Shown here piece by piece: positions 1 through 8,852 of a stretch of DNA of 32,639 bases. The translations under genes were made by a program, and so were the position numbers. The notes under the pieces were generated by a model that was given only the letters and a program-made list of their open reading frames with translations, had not been told where the DNA came from and made no database searches. Every line of letters starts with the position of its first letter. Positions within the stretch are counted from its first letter, which is position 1. The DNA is from Thermotalea metallivorans. GTDB taxonomy: Bacteria; Bacillota; Clostridia; Peptostreptococcales; Thermotaleaceae. The DNA lies in the NCBI RefSeq assembly GCF_001562415.1, contig NZ_LOEE01000016.1:1-32639 (forward strand), given 5' to 3'.

Positions 1-44
1 GTAAGACCATGCAGAGTTTCTACTTGAATGCACTTTCTACCCAT
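1..44 (-). CDS. Start of an unidentified protein, cut by the left edge
   Basis: An ATG at 44 is preceded by a strong AAAGGAGG ribosome site eight bases upstream, and the frame is open to the window edge. The visible peptide begins MGRKCIQVETLHGL. Fourteen residues are too few to identify a family. It continues the same strand and direction as the secretion operon to its right, so it is probably a further member of that operon. Confidence 0.55.
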   Translation of the reverse strand, partial: MGRKCIQVETLHGL

Positions 45-103
45 AGAATGATCCTCCTTTGATTTGGTGTTTTACTTATTATTCCAAAACAAAGAGAGAA
101 TTA

Positions 104-395
104 TTAAGAAAGGTTAATTTCTATGGGCGCAAATCTATAGGTCATGGCACTGCTAAAATTTAAAAATCTTTTTGCTACTCCATTTTCATACTCTACGAGC
201 TTATTCCCATCCGTTGCTATAATTCTTCCATCAGGAAGCACGGTCATGTGGGGATCGCTAGAAAAATTTTCTCCATTATCTAAAATAATAACACCATTGG
301 TTACATCCGCCGCATTGGCGATCATTGGACTTATGTCTAAAATACCTATTAAAAGTAAAACTACCACTAAAGCGACCGATATTTTTCTTAAACAA
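104..395 (-). CDS. Small secreted protein with an apparent frameshift in its signal peptide
   Basis: A perfect AAGGAGG site (401-407) sits five bases before a TTG at 395 that would start MFKK, but that frame does not lead into the main reading frame. The open frame (from a GTG at 367 with no good ribosome site) encodes a hydrophobic segment, an ANA-A signal-peptidase-like site and about 65 mature residues. Removing one A from the five-A run at 382-386 joins the two frames into a textbook signal peptide (MFKKISVALVVVLLLIGIL). The mature part (PDGRIIATDGNKLVEYENG) resembles a single beta-propeller blade like those in the larger secreted proteins of this locus. I read it as a small exported protein that is frameshifted, mis-sequenced, or translated by slippage. 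Function unknown. Confidence 0.6.
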
Positions 396-418
396 CTATT
401 CCTCCTTGTCCCTCCTTT

Positions 419-3400
419 TTAGCCTATATTTTGATTTATTCTCCATATTTGTACCGTGCTGCTTCCAATCTTTCCTTTTTCATCAATTACTTCAATGCAT
501 ATTTTATTTAATCCTGTTGATCCTAGATTGATTACTTTATTGCTTATCAACGGCTTCCATGTTTCATCTTCTGGATATACTCCATTGATGGAATACCGGT
601 ATTTTAATTTTGACTGAACGGTAATGTCATCTGTAGCAGCAATGCTTACTGTGATACTTGAATTCTTAGTAGCTGTTATGCCTCCCACATCGGCCCTTAC
701 ATTGGGTGCCGCTAGATCCAGCTTTGAAATTTCGTTATATATGTTTGTAATAGCCGCATTCATATCTGTTACAGCAGTTTTTGAATATAAAATCGTTTCC
801 GAATCAATACCAATGGCATATTCTTCATCTTGTACTTTTGCTAAGATCGTGTATTTCGCTTCTATATCTGGCAAATTGATAGTATAAGTTAACTCCCCGT
901 TTGAGTTTGGATTACCTGCAGCGATCCAAGACCCTCCATTGATCTGAAAAAACACCTTCAGCTTATCATTGGGTGTAATGTCATCTGCTACATATACCTT
1001 GGCTGTTACGGCTGTTGTATTTGTCGCATCAGCACCATCATTTAATACCAGAGAAATATTTGGTGCCGAATTTTTCGGTTTCAGCGTTTTCGTATAACTC
1101 TCCGAAGAATATCCACTTAATTCATTTATTGAATTTTTGGCTCTTACCCGATAGTAATAGGTTGTATTTGGTTCAAGATTTGTATGGGTAAAGGCATTCA
1201 ATGTCCCTTCATATATTTTGGCGAAGGTTCCACCTTCTTTTTTACTCTCCAGCTCATAAAGCGTACCATCCGGATTGCTGTTCTTATCCCAGGTTAAAAT
1301 GATCTCAGAAACTTGGACATTGGGATAAGTAAAGGTTGTAGGTGCATTTGCATAAGTTACCGCTGTTATTGTTTTACTTGTTCCTACCTTAGAACCACAT
1401 ACAGGTTCAATTGTATAGCCATAGTTTGAATTTGGCGTCAAGCCTGTATCAATGTATGTTTTTCCTGCTACTGTATTAATCTTTACCCACGCCCCACTAG
1501 GCTCTATTTTTCTATAAATGTTGTAGTTGATAAAACTTGCATTTGTATCCGTCCAATTTAATGTTACCCCTGTAGAAGTCTTACCCCCTATTGTTACACT
1601 CCCTATATTTTTTAGGTTTACAACAGTTACAGGAACCTCCTGGGACCATGCACTCCCGTCTCCGCTGGCCAATACAGCTCGTACCCTTACATAATAGTCA
1701 TTACCATCAACTAAAGCCGTAGTATTCCAGCTAACTGATCCAATTCCGCTACCGATATTCATCCAGGTCCCCATGGTTCCTTTTTTATACTGCCATTCAT
1801 AGGTAATAGGCAGCCCGTCTTCCTGAGTTGATGATGCAGATAAAGACGCGTTATCAGCCATTATCGCATTATAGGTAGGATAAATAATGGTAGGTGTTGT
1901 GGGCAGAGACGTTGTTCTAGCACTGAAGATATTCGTATACCCTGACAATTGCCCCCATCCGTTTCTTGCCCTTATCCTGTAATAATATTGTGTTTTAGGG
2001 ATAAGCCCCGTATCCTTAAAGGTAGTAGCATTACCGTCAAATACCTTTACCCAATCTGTTCCGGCCGGATTCCCCGTCAAGGATCTTTCGACCTCAAATG
2101 CTGTATAATTCCCGTTCGTTGAATTATTATTGTTATTCCAAGTTATCTCTAGGCTATTACTTCCGATACCTGTTACTGATGCATTGGTCGGAATATTTGG
2201 TAGAGTATACCATACAAAATCTGTTTTGAAAGGCGTTTCCATTATTCCGTTTGACATTACTATGAGCCGAACCCAATATAGTGTTCCCGATGCCAAGCCT
2301 GTAATAGTATAATTAAAACTATTGGTACTCGTAGGATTGGGATTAGATATTATGTCATTTCTAACAATATTAGTAAAAGCTGAATCTGTAGCTACTATCA
2401 TCTTATATTTTTGACCTGTACTGTTTACATATCTCCACCCACTCTTTATATTAACTGTGTACTGTATCGAATTTATTGTAGCTGTTTGACCGCTAATCGA
2501 AGGATTGCTAATATAATCCATCTTATCAATAGCAATAACTTGTTTATTGTTTCTATACGAGTATCTGGCCCCATATAAGTTATAACCGCTATCCATGGCC
2601 AAATGCGTATCGAATGAATCATCATACTCAATATGATGACCGCTAGTGATAGAATTGGTGTAATCTATACGCGGATAATAATAATAATCACCGTCTTCCT
2701 TCTCCCTTATTTGCCTATAGTAAGTTATATGGTCAACTCCATCCTTATCTGTGAATACATCTTTTAAAGCAAAATCATTATCAGAATTGTAAAAATTGAT
2801 TTTTGAGCCTATAATTCTAGTTTGCGATTCTGAAGAGTTACGACAAACGAAATACCATGAACCCATGTTTGACACTTTAACCTGCCGAGCACTGTCATAT
2901 ATACCAGTTACAGCCGTATGACTAAGGGCTCCAGTTGAAAGGTTTTGTTGAACAGAGTATAGGCCATATCCACCTCCCGAATATAAATACCCATAATAGT
3001 TAATACTGTTTCCTGCCTTGGCCCCTCCGGAAATGTATATATTTTGACCTAACACCTGACTTGAAATCGTAGAATTACTTACCGTGTATATTAAACCTAC
3101 AACATTATTTGCGTTAGTCCTAGCTGCCACATACACCTTCTCATTTTCGATGACAAAACCACTATTATTTATATCCAATGCATAAGAAGCATAGGTAAAA
3201 CTGGCATAATTACTCACAGTCCCATTGCTGTTTACAGACTTTATTGTATAAGAACTACCTGAAGATAAAATAAAATATATCTTGCTAAAATCTTGAGTTT
3301 GATAAAACTTAGGATAATTTGTTGATCCTATACTTCCTTTTAAACTAAAAGTACTACTACCACTACTTTTAAATGCTAATTTTACTTCTGATAAATATGG

Positions 3401-3592
3401 GCTTGATCTATAAAAAACATAATGATTGTCAGCATTATCAATGAAATACTCTAATACGGAATGTACCCCTGCAGGATCTTCAATTTCCCACTTTGGAGTA
3501 CCTTCGGGGTATGCAAAGGATATATCTGTACACATAAAAAAATTCAACAACATGACCAATAATAGCAATAGATATGTCTTTCTATTCTTCAT
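419..3592 (-). CDS. Large secreted fibronectin type III surface protein (1057 aa), likely adhesin
   Basis: The ATG at 3592 is chosen because AGGAGG lies seven bases upstream; an in-frame upstream ATG at 3610 precedes that site. Residues 1-28 are a signal peptide (basic MKNRK, leucine-rich core, SFA end). Residues about 30-370 are tyrosine/serine/glycine-rich beta structure, perhaps a propeller. From about 370 to 850 there are four or five FN3/Ig-like modules, recognisable from the repeated TxYYYRVRAKN/RIRARN strands and LEITW/LNWTD/LTWDKN strands. Two Ig-like modules with ITPNDKLK/ITVQSKLK strands follow (about 850-1057). No LPXTG sorting signal or C-terminal anchor is visible. It is the penultimate complete gene of the secretion/pilus operon, just after the muramidase-like gene, which fits a surface adhesin helping cell-cell contact. 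The modular fold is clear; the adhesin role is inferred. Confidence 0.85.
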   Translation of the reverse strand: MKNRKTYLLLLLVMLLNFFMCTDISFAYPEGTPKWEIEDPAGVHSVLEYFIDNADNHYVFYRSSPYLSEVKLAFKSSGSSTFSLKGSIGSTNYPKFYQTQDFSKIYFILSSGSSYTIKSVNSNGTVSNYASFTYASYALDINNSGFVIENEKVYVAARTNANNVVGLIYTVSNSTISSQVLGQNIYISGGAKAGNSINYYGYLYSGGGYGLYSVQQNLSTGALSHTAVTGIYDSARQVKVSNMGSWYFVCRNSSESQTRIIGSKINFYNSDNDFALKDVFTDKDGVDHITYYRQIREKEDGDYYYYPRIDYTNSITSGHHIEYDDSFDTHLAMDSGYNLYGARYSYRNNKQVIAIDKMDYISNPSISGQTATINSIQYTVNIKSGWRYVNSTGQKYKMIVATDSAFTNIVRNDIISNPNPTSTNSFNYTITGLASGTLYWVRLIVMSNGIMETPFKTDFVWYTLPNIPTNASVTGIGSNSLEITWNNNNNSTNGNYTAFEVERSLTGNPAGTDWVKVFDGNATTFKDTGLIPKTQYYYRIRARNGWGQLSGYTNIFSARTTSLPTTPTIIYPTYNAIMADNASLSASSTQEDGLPITYEWQYKKGTMGTWMNIGSGIGSVSWNTTALVDGNDYYVRVRAVLASGDGSAWSQEVPVTVVNLKNIGSVTIGGKTSTGVTLNWTDTNASFINYNIYRKIEPSGAWVKINTVAGKTYIDTGLTPNSNYGYTIEPVCGSKVGTSKTITAVTYANAPTTFTYPNVQVSEIILTWDKNSNPDGTLYELESKKEGGTFAKIYEGTLNAFTHTNLEPNTTYYYRVRAKNSINELSGYSSESYTKTLKPKNSAPNISLVLNDGADATNTTAVTAKVYVADDITPNDKLKVFFQINGGSWIAAGNPNSNGELTYTINLPDIEAKYTILAKVQDEEYAIGIDSETILYSKTAVTDMNAAITNIYNEISKLDLAAPNVRADVGGITATKNSSITVSIAATDDITVQSKLKYRYSINGVYPEDETWKPLISNKVINLGSTGLNKICIEVIDEKGKIGSSTVQIWRINQNIG

Positions 3593-3613
3593 TCCAATTC
3601 CTCCTATCATTAT

Positions 3614-4231
3614 TTAGCTGCCAATATCGTCTTTAAGAATAGTAAAAAACTTGGTTACCCCCTTCCACCAATTTGGATCCGTGGCGTATACGCCCCTAGG
3701 ATTTGAACGGTTATTCAGCCACTGGATGGGATGGGCCCCAGCCGGTCTGTCTTGACTTAGCTTGGCCACTGTATGGGCCGCTATCATGGCGCTTTTTTGT
3801 ATTCCCGGAGAATACCTTTGCCAGGAACCAAAAACATTAAATGGATTCCTTGCTACCCTTGGAGCATTCGATTTTCTCCTTGGTACAAAGGACTGTTCCT
3901 GCCCCGTTATGGCCACCAGAAGCAGGGGATGTACATTGTATCTCCTACCTGCTGCAATAATGGCATTTACATGATATTCATCCGCCAGATAGGAGCCTCT
4001 TTTTTCTAACCAAGCAATTATGCCGGCCTTATCTACATCCTGATACATAATTTCTGTAGGAACCACATTGGGTATATCCCTTAGATTGATATCATCCCCC
4101 AGATCATAGGAGGGTCCTGCTGGCCCCTGTCCAAAAATTAAAAGTATTGGAGTCATAAGCATAAAAAATAAAAGGGGTATTCCCAAGATGATCACCCCTA
4201 ATACGCTAATAAGTAATTTGCTTGGTTTCAT
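3614..4231 (-). CDS. Membrane-anchored muramidase/glucosaminidase-like protein (205 aa), VirB1-like role
   Basis: Starts MKPSKLL after a GAAGGGG site. Residues 7-33 form a transmembrane anchor, followed by a proline-rich stretch and an extracytoplasmic lysozyme-fold domain (about 60-205). Visible landmarks are HPLLLVAITGQEQSF, which supplies a candidate catalytic glutamate, then NPFNVFGSW, a helical segment (SAMIAAHTVAKLSQ) and a YATDPNWW motif, as in FlgJ/LytG-type glucosaminidases and soluble lytic enzymes. Peptidoglycan hydrolases of this kind (VirB1, TcpI, CwlT) open the wall for type IV secretion machines. It lies one base downstream of the VirB4 gene, so the two are translated together. 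The fold is fairly sure; the exact bond cleaved is not. Confidence 0.75.
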   Translation of the reverse strand: MKPSKLLISVLGVIILGIPLLFFMLMTPILLIFGQGPAGPSYDLGDDINLRDIPNVVPTEIMYQDVDKAGIIAWLEKRGSYLADEYHVNAIIAAGRRYNVHPLLLVAITGQEQSFVPRRKSNAPRVARNPFNVFGSWQRYSPGIQKSAMIAAHTVAKLSQDRPAGAHPIQWLNNRSNPRGVYATDPNWWKGVTKFFTILKDDIGS

Positions 4232-4232
4232 G

Positions 4233-5990
4233 CTAATTCCCCTTCTTCAGGCCTCTGGTTTTATAAAGTTTCAATTCCTCAGGTGGCAAATATAGCTTCA
4301 ATACGTCATAGCCTTTGTCTGTCCTGATAATAAATTGTTTTGTTTCATGCAGTGTTTTTAATTTATCAAAAACTACTTTGGGTATGTCCGCCCTTTTCGC
4401 TACTTCATTCATTGCGGATTCCTCCATCCAAAACAGAATTTTAATTGATGAATTTTCCCACAAGCCTTTACCACCATCGCTTCCCCCAGTCTCTGGCCAT
4501 AGCACATTTGTTTTATTTGTCGCACAGCAGGCTACCCCGTTGTATTTTCTAACTGTCGTTGCAAAAAAGTTAATCACATCAGATATAAGATCAATTTTTG
4601 TCTGCCGCTGTCCTTCATCAAAAACATACAAGGACCAATTTTCTCCCTTTAACCTCTCCCTTCTGGAATGCTCAATGCCCATATCTAATGCCATTGTAAG
4701 CTTAGCCAATCCGGTAAGAGTATCAGCCTGATTATTTACGGCTTGGGCAATATGAAATACAATGATTTGCTCGTTGTCAAAGTCTATTTCTTCCTCATGG
4801 GAGAACATATTGCTGTGGATTCCTTCAAAATAGCGCCATACCTTCGCAGCCAGGCTTCTCGCCTCAGGGCTTTGATCCCCCTTTAAAAATGCATACCATG
4901 TATGGATACTGGCCCCTTTATTTTCCCAAGTGCTAGGATCATCCCTTACTATCCCTACATCCTCCCAGCACTTCATTAAAGCACGATCCAAGGCATTTAA
5001 TTCCTCCGTTGTAAGCCCCCCGGCTAGAATGGATATAAGTTTTGCTGTCCTGGCCGCTGCATTGGCATACCTAGCATCATCCTCTCTAGGATCCCCTATC
5101 CTTTTTGCAATCTTTACAGGATCCTGATATCTACCGGTATGGCTGCTAAGATCTACCCATAATCCTCCTACCTCTTGGCACCACTCGTAAAACTCTCCGT
5201 CAACGTCATAAATGACAACCTTCCAATTATCCCCGGCTGCAGAATTACACAAACTTTTTAAAAAAGTACTTTTTCCTTCTCCCGAAGCTCCCAGAACCGT
5301 TATATTTTTATTTCCTTCCCCTGCAGTTAGGTCTTGCAAAACTACGGATAAATCCGCCACTCTGTGACCAAAGTAAAGGCCTCTATTGTCCGTAATTGAT
5401 CCATTCAGAAAAGGATAGAAGGCTGTTACTGCCTCTTCATCCATTAGTCTGCCGGGATATTCTTTAATAATATCATTGCTTCCGTTATTCAATATCAGTG
5501 TGTTGGCAAAGGCTCTGTGCTGTCGCTTTTTTAATTGAATTACTTTCTTGATTTGCATCTTTGTTTTTAATTCGTGGATCAATTTTTTTACAGCATTATT
5601 TAGGCTTTTCCTAGTATCTGCTGTAACTGTGATAAAACACCAAAGGTCAGATACTTCACTTCCCGAATAGGCTGTACTTCTCTTTAAATGCTCAATTGCC
5701 TGTAGGGCTTTGACCTCCTCGGGCCTTGGCATCCCTCCTGACCTCCCTGCCTCTGCCTCCACATTTGCCCGTATCCTTTTTTCCTTCCATTCCATCCATA
5801 GATTCCATTTAATTTTCGCCGGGCCAACCACATATGTAATTTTTGTATGAATCCCTTCCCCAAGATGTAAGTGATTAAAAGGATAGGTAAAGCCTCGGAT
5901 CACTTGATTTGGCCAATCTTTAATCAAAACCGTCCTAGAAAAATATCCTCCGTAAATACTTTCTGTTTTTTGGGCTTTAATCTTTATCAA
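4233..5990 (-). CDS. virB4: VirB4-family type IV secretion ATPase (585 aa)
   Basis: TTG start at 5990, eight bases after AAAGGGGG. The P-loop GASGEGKST is at about 234-242 and the Walker B stretch LYVFDEGQ at about 454-461. Between them is IYDVDGEFYEW (about 260-270), typical of VirB4/TraC/ConE enzymes. A conserved late segment (TVRKYNGVACCATNKT, about 479-494) matches the region where these ATPases check for other subunits. The N-terminal 200 residues are short compared with many Gram-positive VirB4 proteins (about 600-850 aa overall). The enzyme hydrolyses ATP at the cytoplasmic face of the membrane to drive assembly of, or transport through, a type IV secretion channel. It is the strongest single proof that a VirB-type machine is encoded here, in addition to the Tad pilus. 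It is a VirB4 rather than a VirD4 because it has no transmembrane anchor and carries the VirB4-type N-terminus. Confidence 0.88.
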   Translation of the reverse strand: MIKIKAQKTESIYGGYFSRTVLIKDWPNQVIRGFTYPFNHLHLGEGIHTKITYVVGPAKIKWNLWMEWKEKRIRANVEAEAGRSGGMPRPEEVKALQAIEHLKRSTAYSGSEVSDLWCFITVTADTRKSLNNAVKKLIHELKTKMQIKKVIQLKKRQHRAFANTLILNNGSNDIIKEYPGRLMDEEAVTAFYPFLNGSITDNRGLYFGHRVADLSVVLQDLTAGEGNKNITVLGASGEGKSTFLKSLCNSAAGDNWKVVIYDVDGEFYEWCQEVGGLWVDLSSHTGRYQDPVKIAKRIGDPREDDARYANAAARTAKLISILAGGLTTEELNALDRALMKCWEDVGIVRDDPSTWENKGASIHTWYAFLKGDQSPEARSLAAKVWRYFEGIHSNMFSHEEEIDFDNEQIIVFHIAQAVNNQADTLTGLAKLTMALDMGIEHSRRERLKGENWSLYVFDEGQRQTKIDLISDVINFFATTVRKYNGVACCATNKTNVLWPETGGSDGGKGLWENSSIKILFWMEESAMNEVAKRADIPKVVFDKLKTLHETKQFIIRTDKGYDVLKLYLPPEELKLYKTRGLKKGN

Positions 5991-6004
5991 ATGTGAATCC
6001 CCCT

Positions 6005-7657
6005 TTATTCCACAAGTATTAAGTCTACATCAAAGAAGGCCTGTCCGTTGATGATTAAAAATCCATTTTCCGTAATACTCTTTTGTTTTCCATCTCGATC
6101 CGCCGTTGCTGTAATACCAATAAAATTTCCATCATCAATATTCACCGGTATAATAAACGAACCTGTCCAGGTATTGGTATCATTGTCTGTACTGGAAGGT
6201 ACCAAATCTACCACCTTTCCCGTAGTAAATGCCGCTGAAACTGCCTTCGCATAACCTTCTGTCTCTACTGTAAAAATAACCTCTGTTCCTGCCTTCACTA
6301 CTACAGGAAAAATATTGGTTGGCACCTCCTGCTCCGGATATTTTAAAGATATATTAGTCACCATAAGGTTTTTTATATCAAGCCTTGTTACCTCTAGAGC
6401 TATATCATAGAGTTTTGGCGTTATTTGATCATTGTCTGTAGAAAATACCGCCCTAATTTTGAATTTATCACTCAAGGCGGTATCGATCCATGTATTGGGT
6501 ATAATGGGTACCCAGGTACTCCCTGAATCCGTAGAAATATAATATTGAATGCTTGTATTTTCCAATACCTCTTCTGTTACCACAAGTCTTGCCGTATCGC
6601 ATAGTTTAGATGCTTTAAATTCAATGGATTGATATTCCTTTGGCGATCTGTATTTTTGGGTAATATTTAATCCCGTAACCTCAAGATAGTAATTTCTTAT
6701 ATATGTACTGCCATCAAAGCTATAATATTGGATATCCCCGGTTTCTGTTAGTAACCCAAAATCAAAGGAGCCTGGCTTTATCGACATGGCTATGCTTTCA
6801 GGGAGGTTTGTTTTACTCAATATATCCACTCGATCCATTCCTGTCCCACTCAGCAAATAACTCTCAACGACCTTGCTATCATCCTTTAAAATCTTGTATT
6901 GTAATTCATCTCCCGCGGCCATAAAGGATACGATATTTTCCTGCCCCGTTATTGTCAAGAATGGATTTTGTATCAAACCTGTGCCATCATAGGCATAATA
7001 GTAGATGGCATCAGAAGATGCAATGACCAAGTCATAGCTATTCTTGACCAAAGATATAGAAACCGGATTCATAATATTTGTGTTCATAGAAAGAAAGGGT
7101 ATACTGATAATTTGTCCATTTTCATCCTTTCCAAAGTATGATATTACGCCCTTTCCTTCACCATCCTTTGACAGTATAGCTACGAAATCATCTGCCGGCT
7201 GCGCACTTATGGATATGGGATTGGATAACCCCGTGATGCTTAAAAAAGGATTGTATACCATGTCGGAACCATTATAGTCATACCTTTTCAGCTCCGTATC
7301 CGTTAATACCCATATGGATTGCTGATCCTCCCTTAGGGCAACTCCCAAAGGATTTGTAATGGATCCTATGGACAAAAAAGGATTTTCCACCATACCGGCC
7401 CCATCAAAGCTAAAGAATTTTACACCATTCTCTACCACGACAGCATATTCATATCCAAATTCCTTCATTGCCAGGGCATTGGGCATGGGATTTTTGGGAA
7501 GGGATAGATACCCATTGGTTGTGTCAACGGCCACGCCGGTTTTATCGATATCAATTTTGGTTTTATCGTTAAAGGTATCCTGAAAGGTATCTGCATAGAT
7601 ACCTACGGGCAACAACCATAGCAGCAAAGCCATCAACCAGTATTTCATTTTGGCCAT
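6005..7657 (-). CDS. Secreted repeat protein, beta-propeller-like (550 aa)
   Basis: ATG at 7657 follows GAGGTGATG. Residues 1-22 are a signal peptide (LMALLLWLLPVGIYA). Residues about 60-340 hold six copies of a 45-50 residue unit with the consensus Y.YDGTGM.xNPFLSITG..NP.SIS, best seen as FDGAGMVENPFLSI, YNGSDMVYNPFLSI and YDGTGLIQNPFLTI. That is the pattern of a six-bladed propeller. Residues about 340-430 look like a beta-sandwich (STDSGSTWVPI), and about 435-550 like a second beta domain. No membrane anchor is present. It sits between the lipoprotein and VirB4, so it probably acts outside the membrane as a pilus-associated or channel-associated surface component. No known family was recognised with confidence. 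Confidence 0.75.
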   Translation of the reverse strand: MAKMKYWLMALLLWLLPVGIYADTFQDTFNDKTKIDIDKTGVAVDTTNGYLSLPKNPMPNALAMKEFGYEYAVVVENGVKFFSFDGAGMVENPFLSIGSITNPLGVALREDQQSIWVLTDTELKRYDYNGSDMVYNPFLSITGLSNPISISAQPADDFVAILSKDGEGKGVISYFGKDENGQIISIPFLSMNTNIMNPVSISLVKNSYDLVIASSDAIYYYAYDGTGLIQNPFLTITGQENIVSFMAAGDELQYKILKDDSKVVESYLLSGTGMDRVDILSKTNLPESIAMSIKPGSFDFGLLTETGDIQYYSFDGSTYIRNYYLEVTGLNITQKYRSPKEYQSIEFKASKLCDTARLVVTEEVLENTSIQYYISTDSGSTWVPIIPNTWIDTALSDKFKIRAVFSTDNDQITPKLYDIALEVTRLDIKNLMVTNISLKYPEQEVPTNIFPVVVKAGTEVIFTVETEGYAKAVSAAFTTGKVVDLVPSSTDNDTNTWTGSFIIPVNIDDGNFIGITATADRDGKQKSITENGFLIINGQAFFDVDLILVE

Positions 7658-7673
7658 TGCACATCACCTCTTT

Positions 7674-8408
7674 CTAGCCTTCTGCTATATCGAATATCTG
7701 CCACTGACCATCTATTTTCTCAAGATAAAATACAAGAGTTACGCTATTTTCCTTTTCAAGCACCTTCACCTGGTAACGGGCAATAATAAAAACACTGTGA
7801 TCATCTCCATCCAGTACTTGAATCTTTAAATTCTCTATTGTCATCCTTAGATTCTTTCCGCCGGCAACAACCTTCAAGGCTTTGTCTAGGCTTTTTCCGG
7901 ATAGGTGGGTTACGGCCTGTTCCCATTTCCCTGAAGCCACTTTTTCAATATATGCCTTTACCATATCCACAGCGGCACTGTTTTTGTCCTGATGCCCTTC
8001 TGGCCAATTATACATGTTTTGTTCTTCGATTTTATAAATTTTCCATCCATCCTGGTTTCGTAGATAATATCGAAAGCCTACCTTTGTTACATATCTGACA
8101 TTGTCCTTTGATGTCAGGGCTATGGAATAAGTGCCCTCTATAATTTGAATATATTCACCGCTGAATACCTTTTTATGATCCTTCTCTAAGATATCCATGG
8201 AATAGTTGTTATTTTTAAAATCCATATGGGCTTTTAAGGCTTCTCCCATAAGAATTTTTTGAATTTGCTGCTGATCCTTTCTTTGAATCCCCTGAATGTA
8301 TACTTCGCAAAGCTTTATACTTGGATCCTCTACTTTTATTTCTTCTTTAGTTTTCATGCATCCACTAAGGGTTAAGCTCAACACCAGTAAAATCAATATT
8401 TTTTTCAT
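7674..8408 (-). CDS. Lipoprotein with two NTF2-like halves (244 aa), VirB8-like candidate
   Basis: Starts MKKILILL after AAGGAG. The lipobox LTLSGC places the lipidated cysteine at residue 17. The mature part has two similar halves, about 30-130 and 145-244. Each begins with an amphipathic helix (CEVYIQGIQRKDQQQIQKIL; VKAYIEKVASGKWEQAV) and ends in long strands closing with DGWKIYKIEE and DGQWQIFDIAE. This helix-then-sheet layout ending in 'DGxWxIxxIxE' is the usual signature of NTF2-like folds. VirB8-type proteins of Gram-positive conjugation systems (TcpC of pCW3, for example) also carry NTF2-like domains outside the membrane. With a VirB4 two genes downstream, a VirB8-like scaffold role is a reasonable inference. 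The lipid anchor in place of a transmembrane helix is unusual for that role. Confidence 0.72.
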   Translation of the reverse strand: MKKILILLVLSLTLSGCMKTKEEIKVEDPSIKLCEVYIQGIQRKDQQQIQKILMGEALKAHMDFKNNNYSMDILEKDHKKVFSGEYIQIIEGTYSIALTSKDNVRYVTKVGFRYYLRNQDGWKIYKIEEQNMYNWPEGHQDKNSAAVDMVKAYIEKVASGKWEQAVTHLSGKSLDKALKVVAGGKNLRMTIENLKIQVLDGDDHSVFIIARYQVKVLEKENSVTLVFYLEKIDGQWQIFDIAEG

Positions 8409-8419
8409 AGGGGTACTCC

Positions 8420-8842
8420 TTATGGATTTTCAATTTTAAATAGCGAAGTGCCCGTTAACGGGAAGCTATCCCCCCATGCCGTCCCCCCTATTAATCTTGG
8501 GATTCCGGGCAAAATACTGGGCTGATTATATTTTACCCTTACGGATACATAAGTGGGCCCCCTTGTAACATTTACCTCTGCCAGGTTATCTTTATTTAAT
8601 CCACCATTTTCTATGGTTTCCTGCACCTTTAGCAAAGCAGTTGTGGTTCCCAATGCCTCGGCCCTCGCTCCTTCCCTTGCCGCATCAATGACAATAATTT
8701 TTCCGTATAGAGCTAGGATAAAAACAATGGATGCCAGCACAATAAATAAAAGTAAAGGCAATACCAAGGTAAACTCAATAATTGCCTGTCCTTCTTCTTT
8801 ATGCCAAAATTTGATTTTTTTCAATTTCTTTTTCACAAACAT
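8420..8842 (-). CDS. tadE: TadE-like minor pseudopilin (140 aa)
   Basis: ATG at 8842 after AGAGGGG. A short basic leader ends in HKEEGQAIIEF, followed by a hydrophobic helix (residues about 23-47) and IDAAREGARAEA, the hallmark 'AAREGAR' helix of TadE family proteins. The rest (about 65-140) is a small beta-rich extracytoplasmic domain. TadE proteins are minor components processed by the Tad prepilin peptidase and needed for Flp pilus assembly. The EEG-Q-A-I-I-E-F context resembles that of the Flp pilin encoded upstream (EEG-Q-G-L-S-E-Y), consistent with the same peptidase acting on both. The prepilin peptidase gene ends 11 bases upstream of this start. Confidence 0.9.
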   Translation of the reverse strand: MFVKKKLKKIKFWHKEEGQAIIEFTLVLPLLLFIVLASIVFILALYGKIIVIDAAREGARAEALGTTTALLKVQETIENGGLNKDNLAEVNVTRGPTYVSVRVKYNQPSILPGIPRLIGGTAWGDSFPLTGTSLFKIENP

Positions 8843-8852
8843 CTTCCCCTCT

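Noticed and set aside
4233-5990. VirD4/TraG coupling protein reading of the 585-aa ATPase
   Set aside because: It has no N-terminal transmembrane anchor and shows VirB4-type motifs. No coupling protein or relaxase was found elsewhere in the window.
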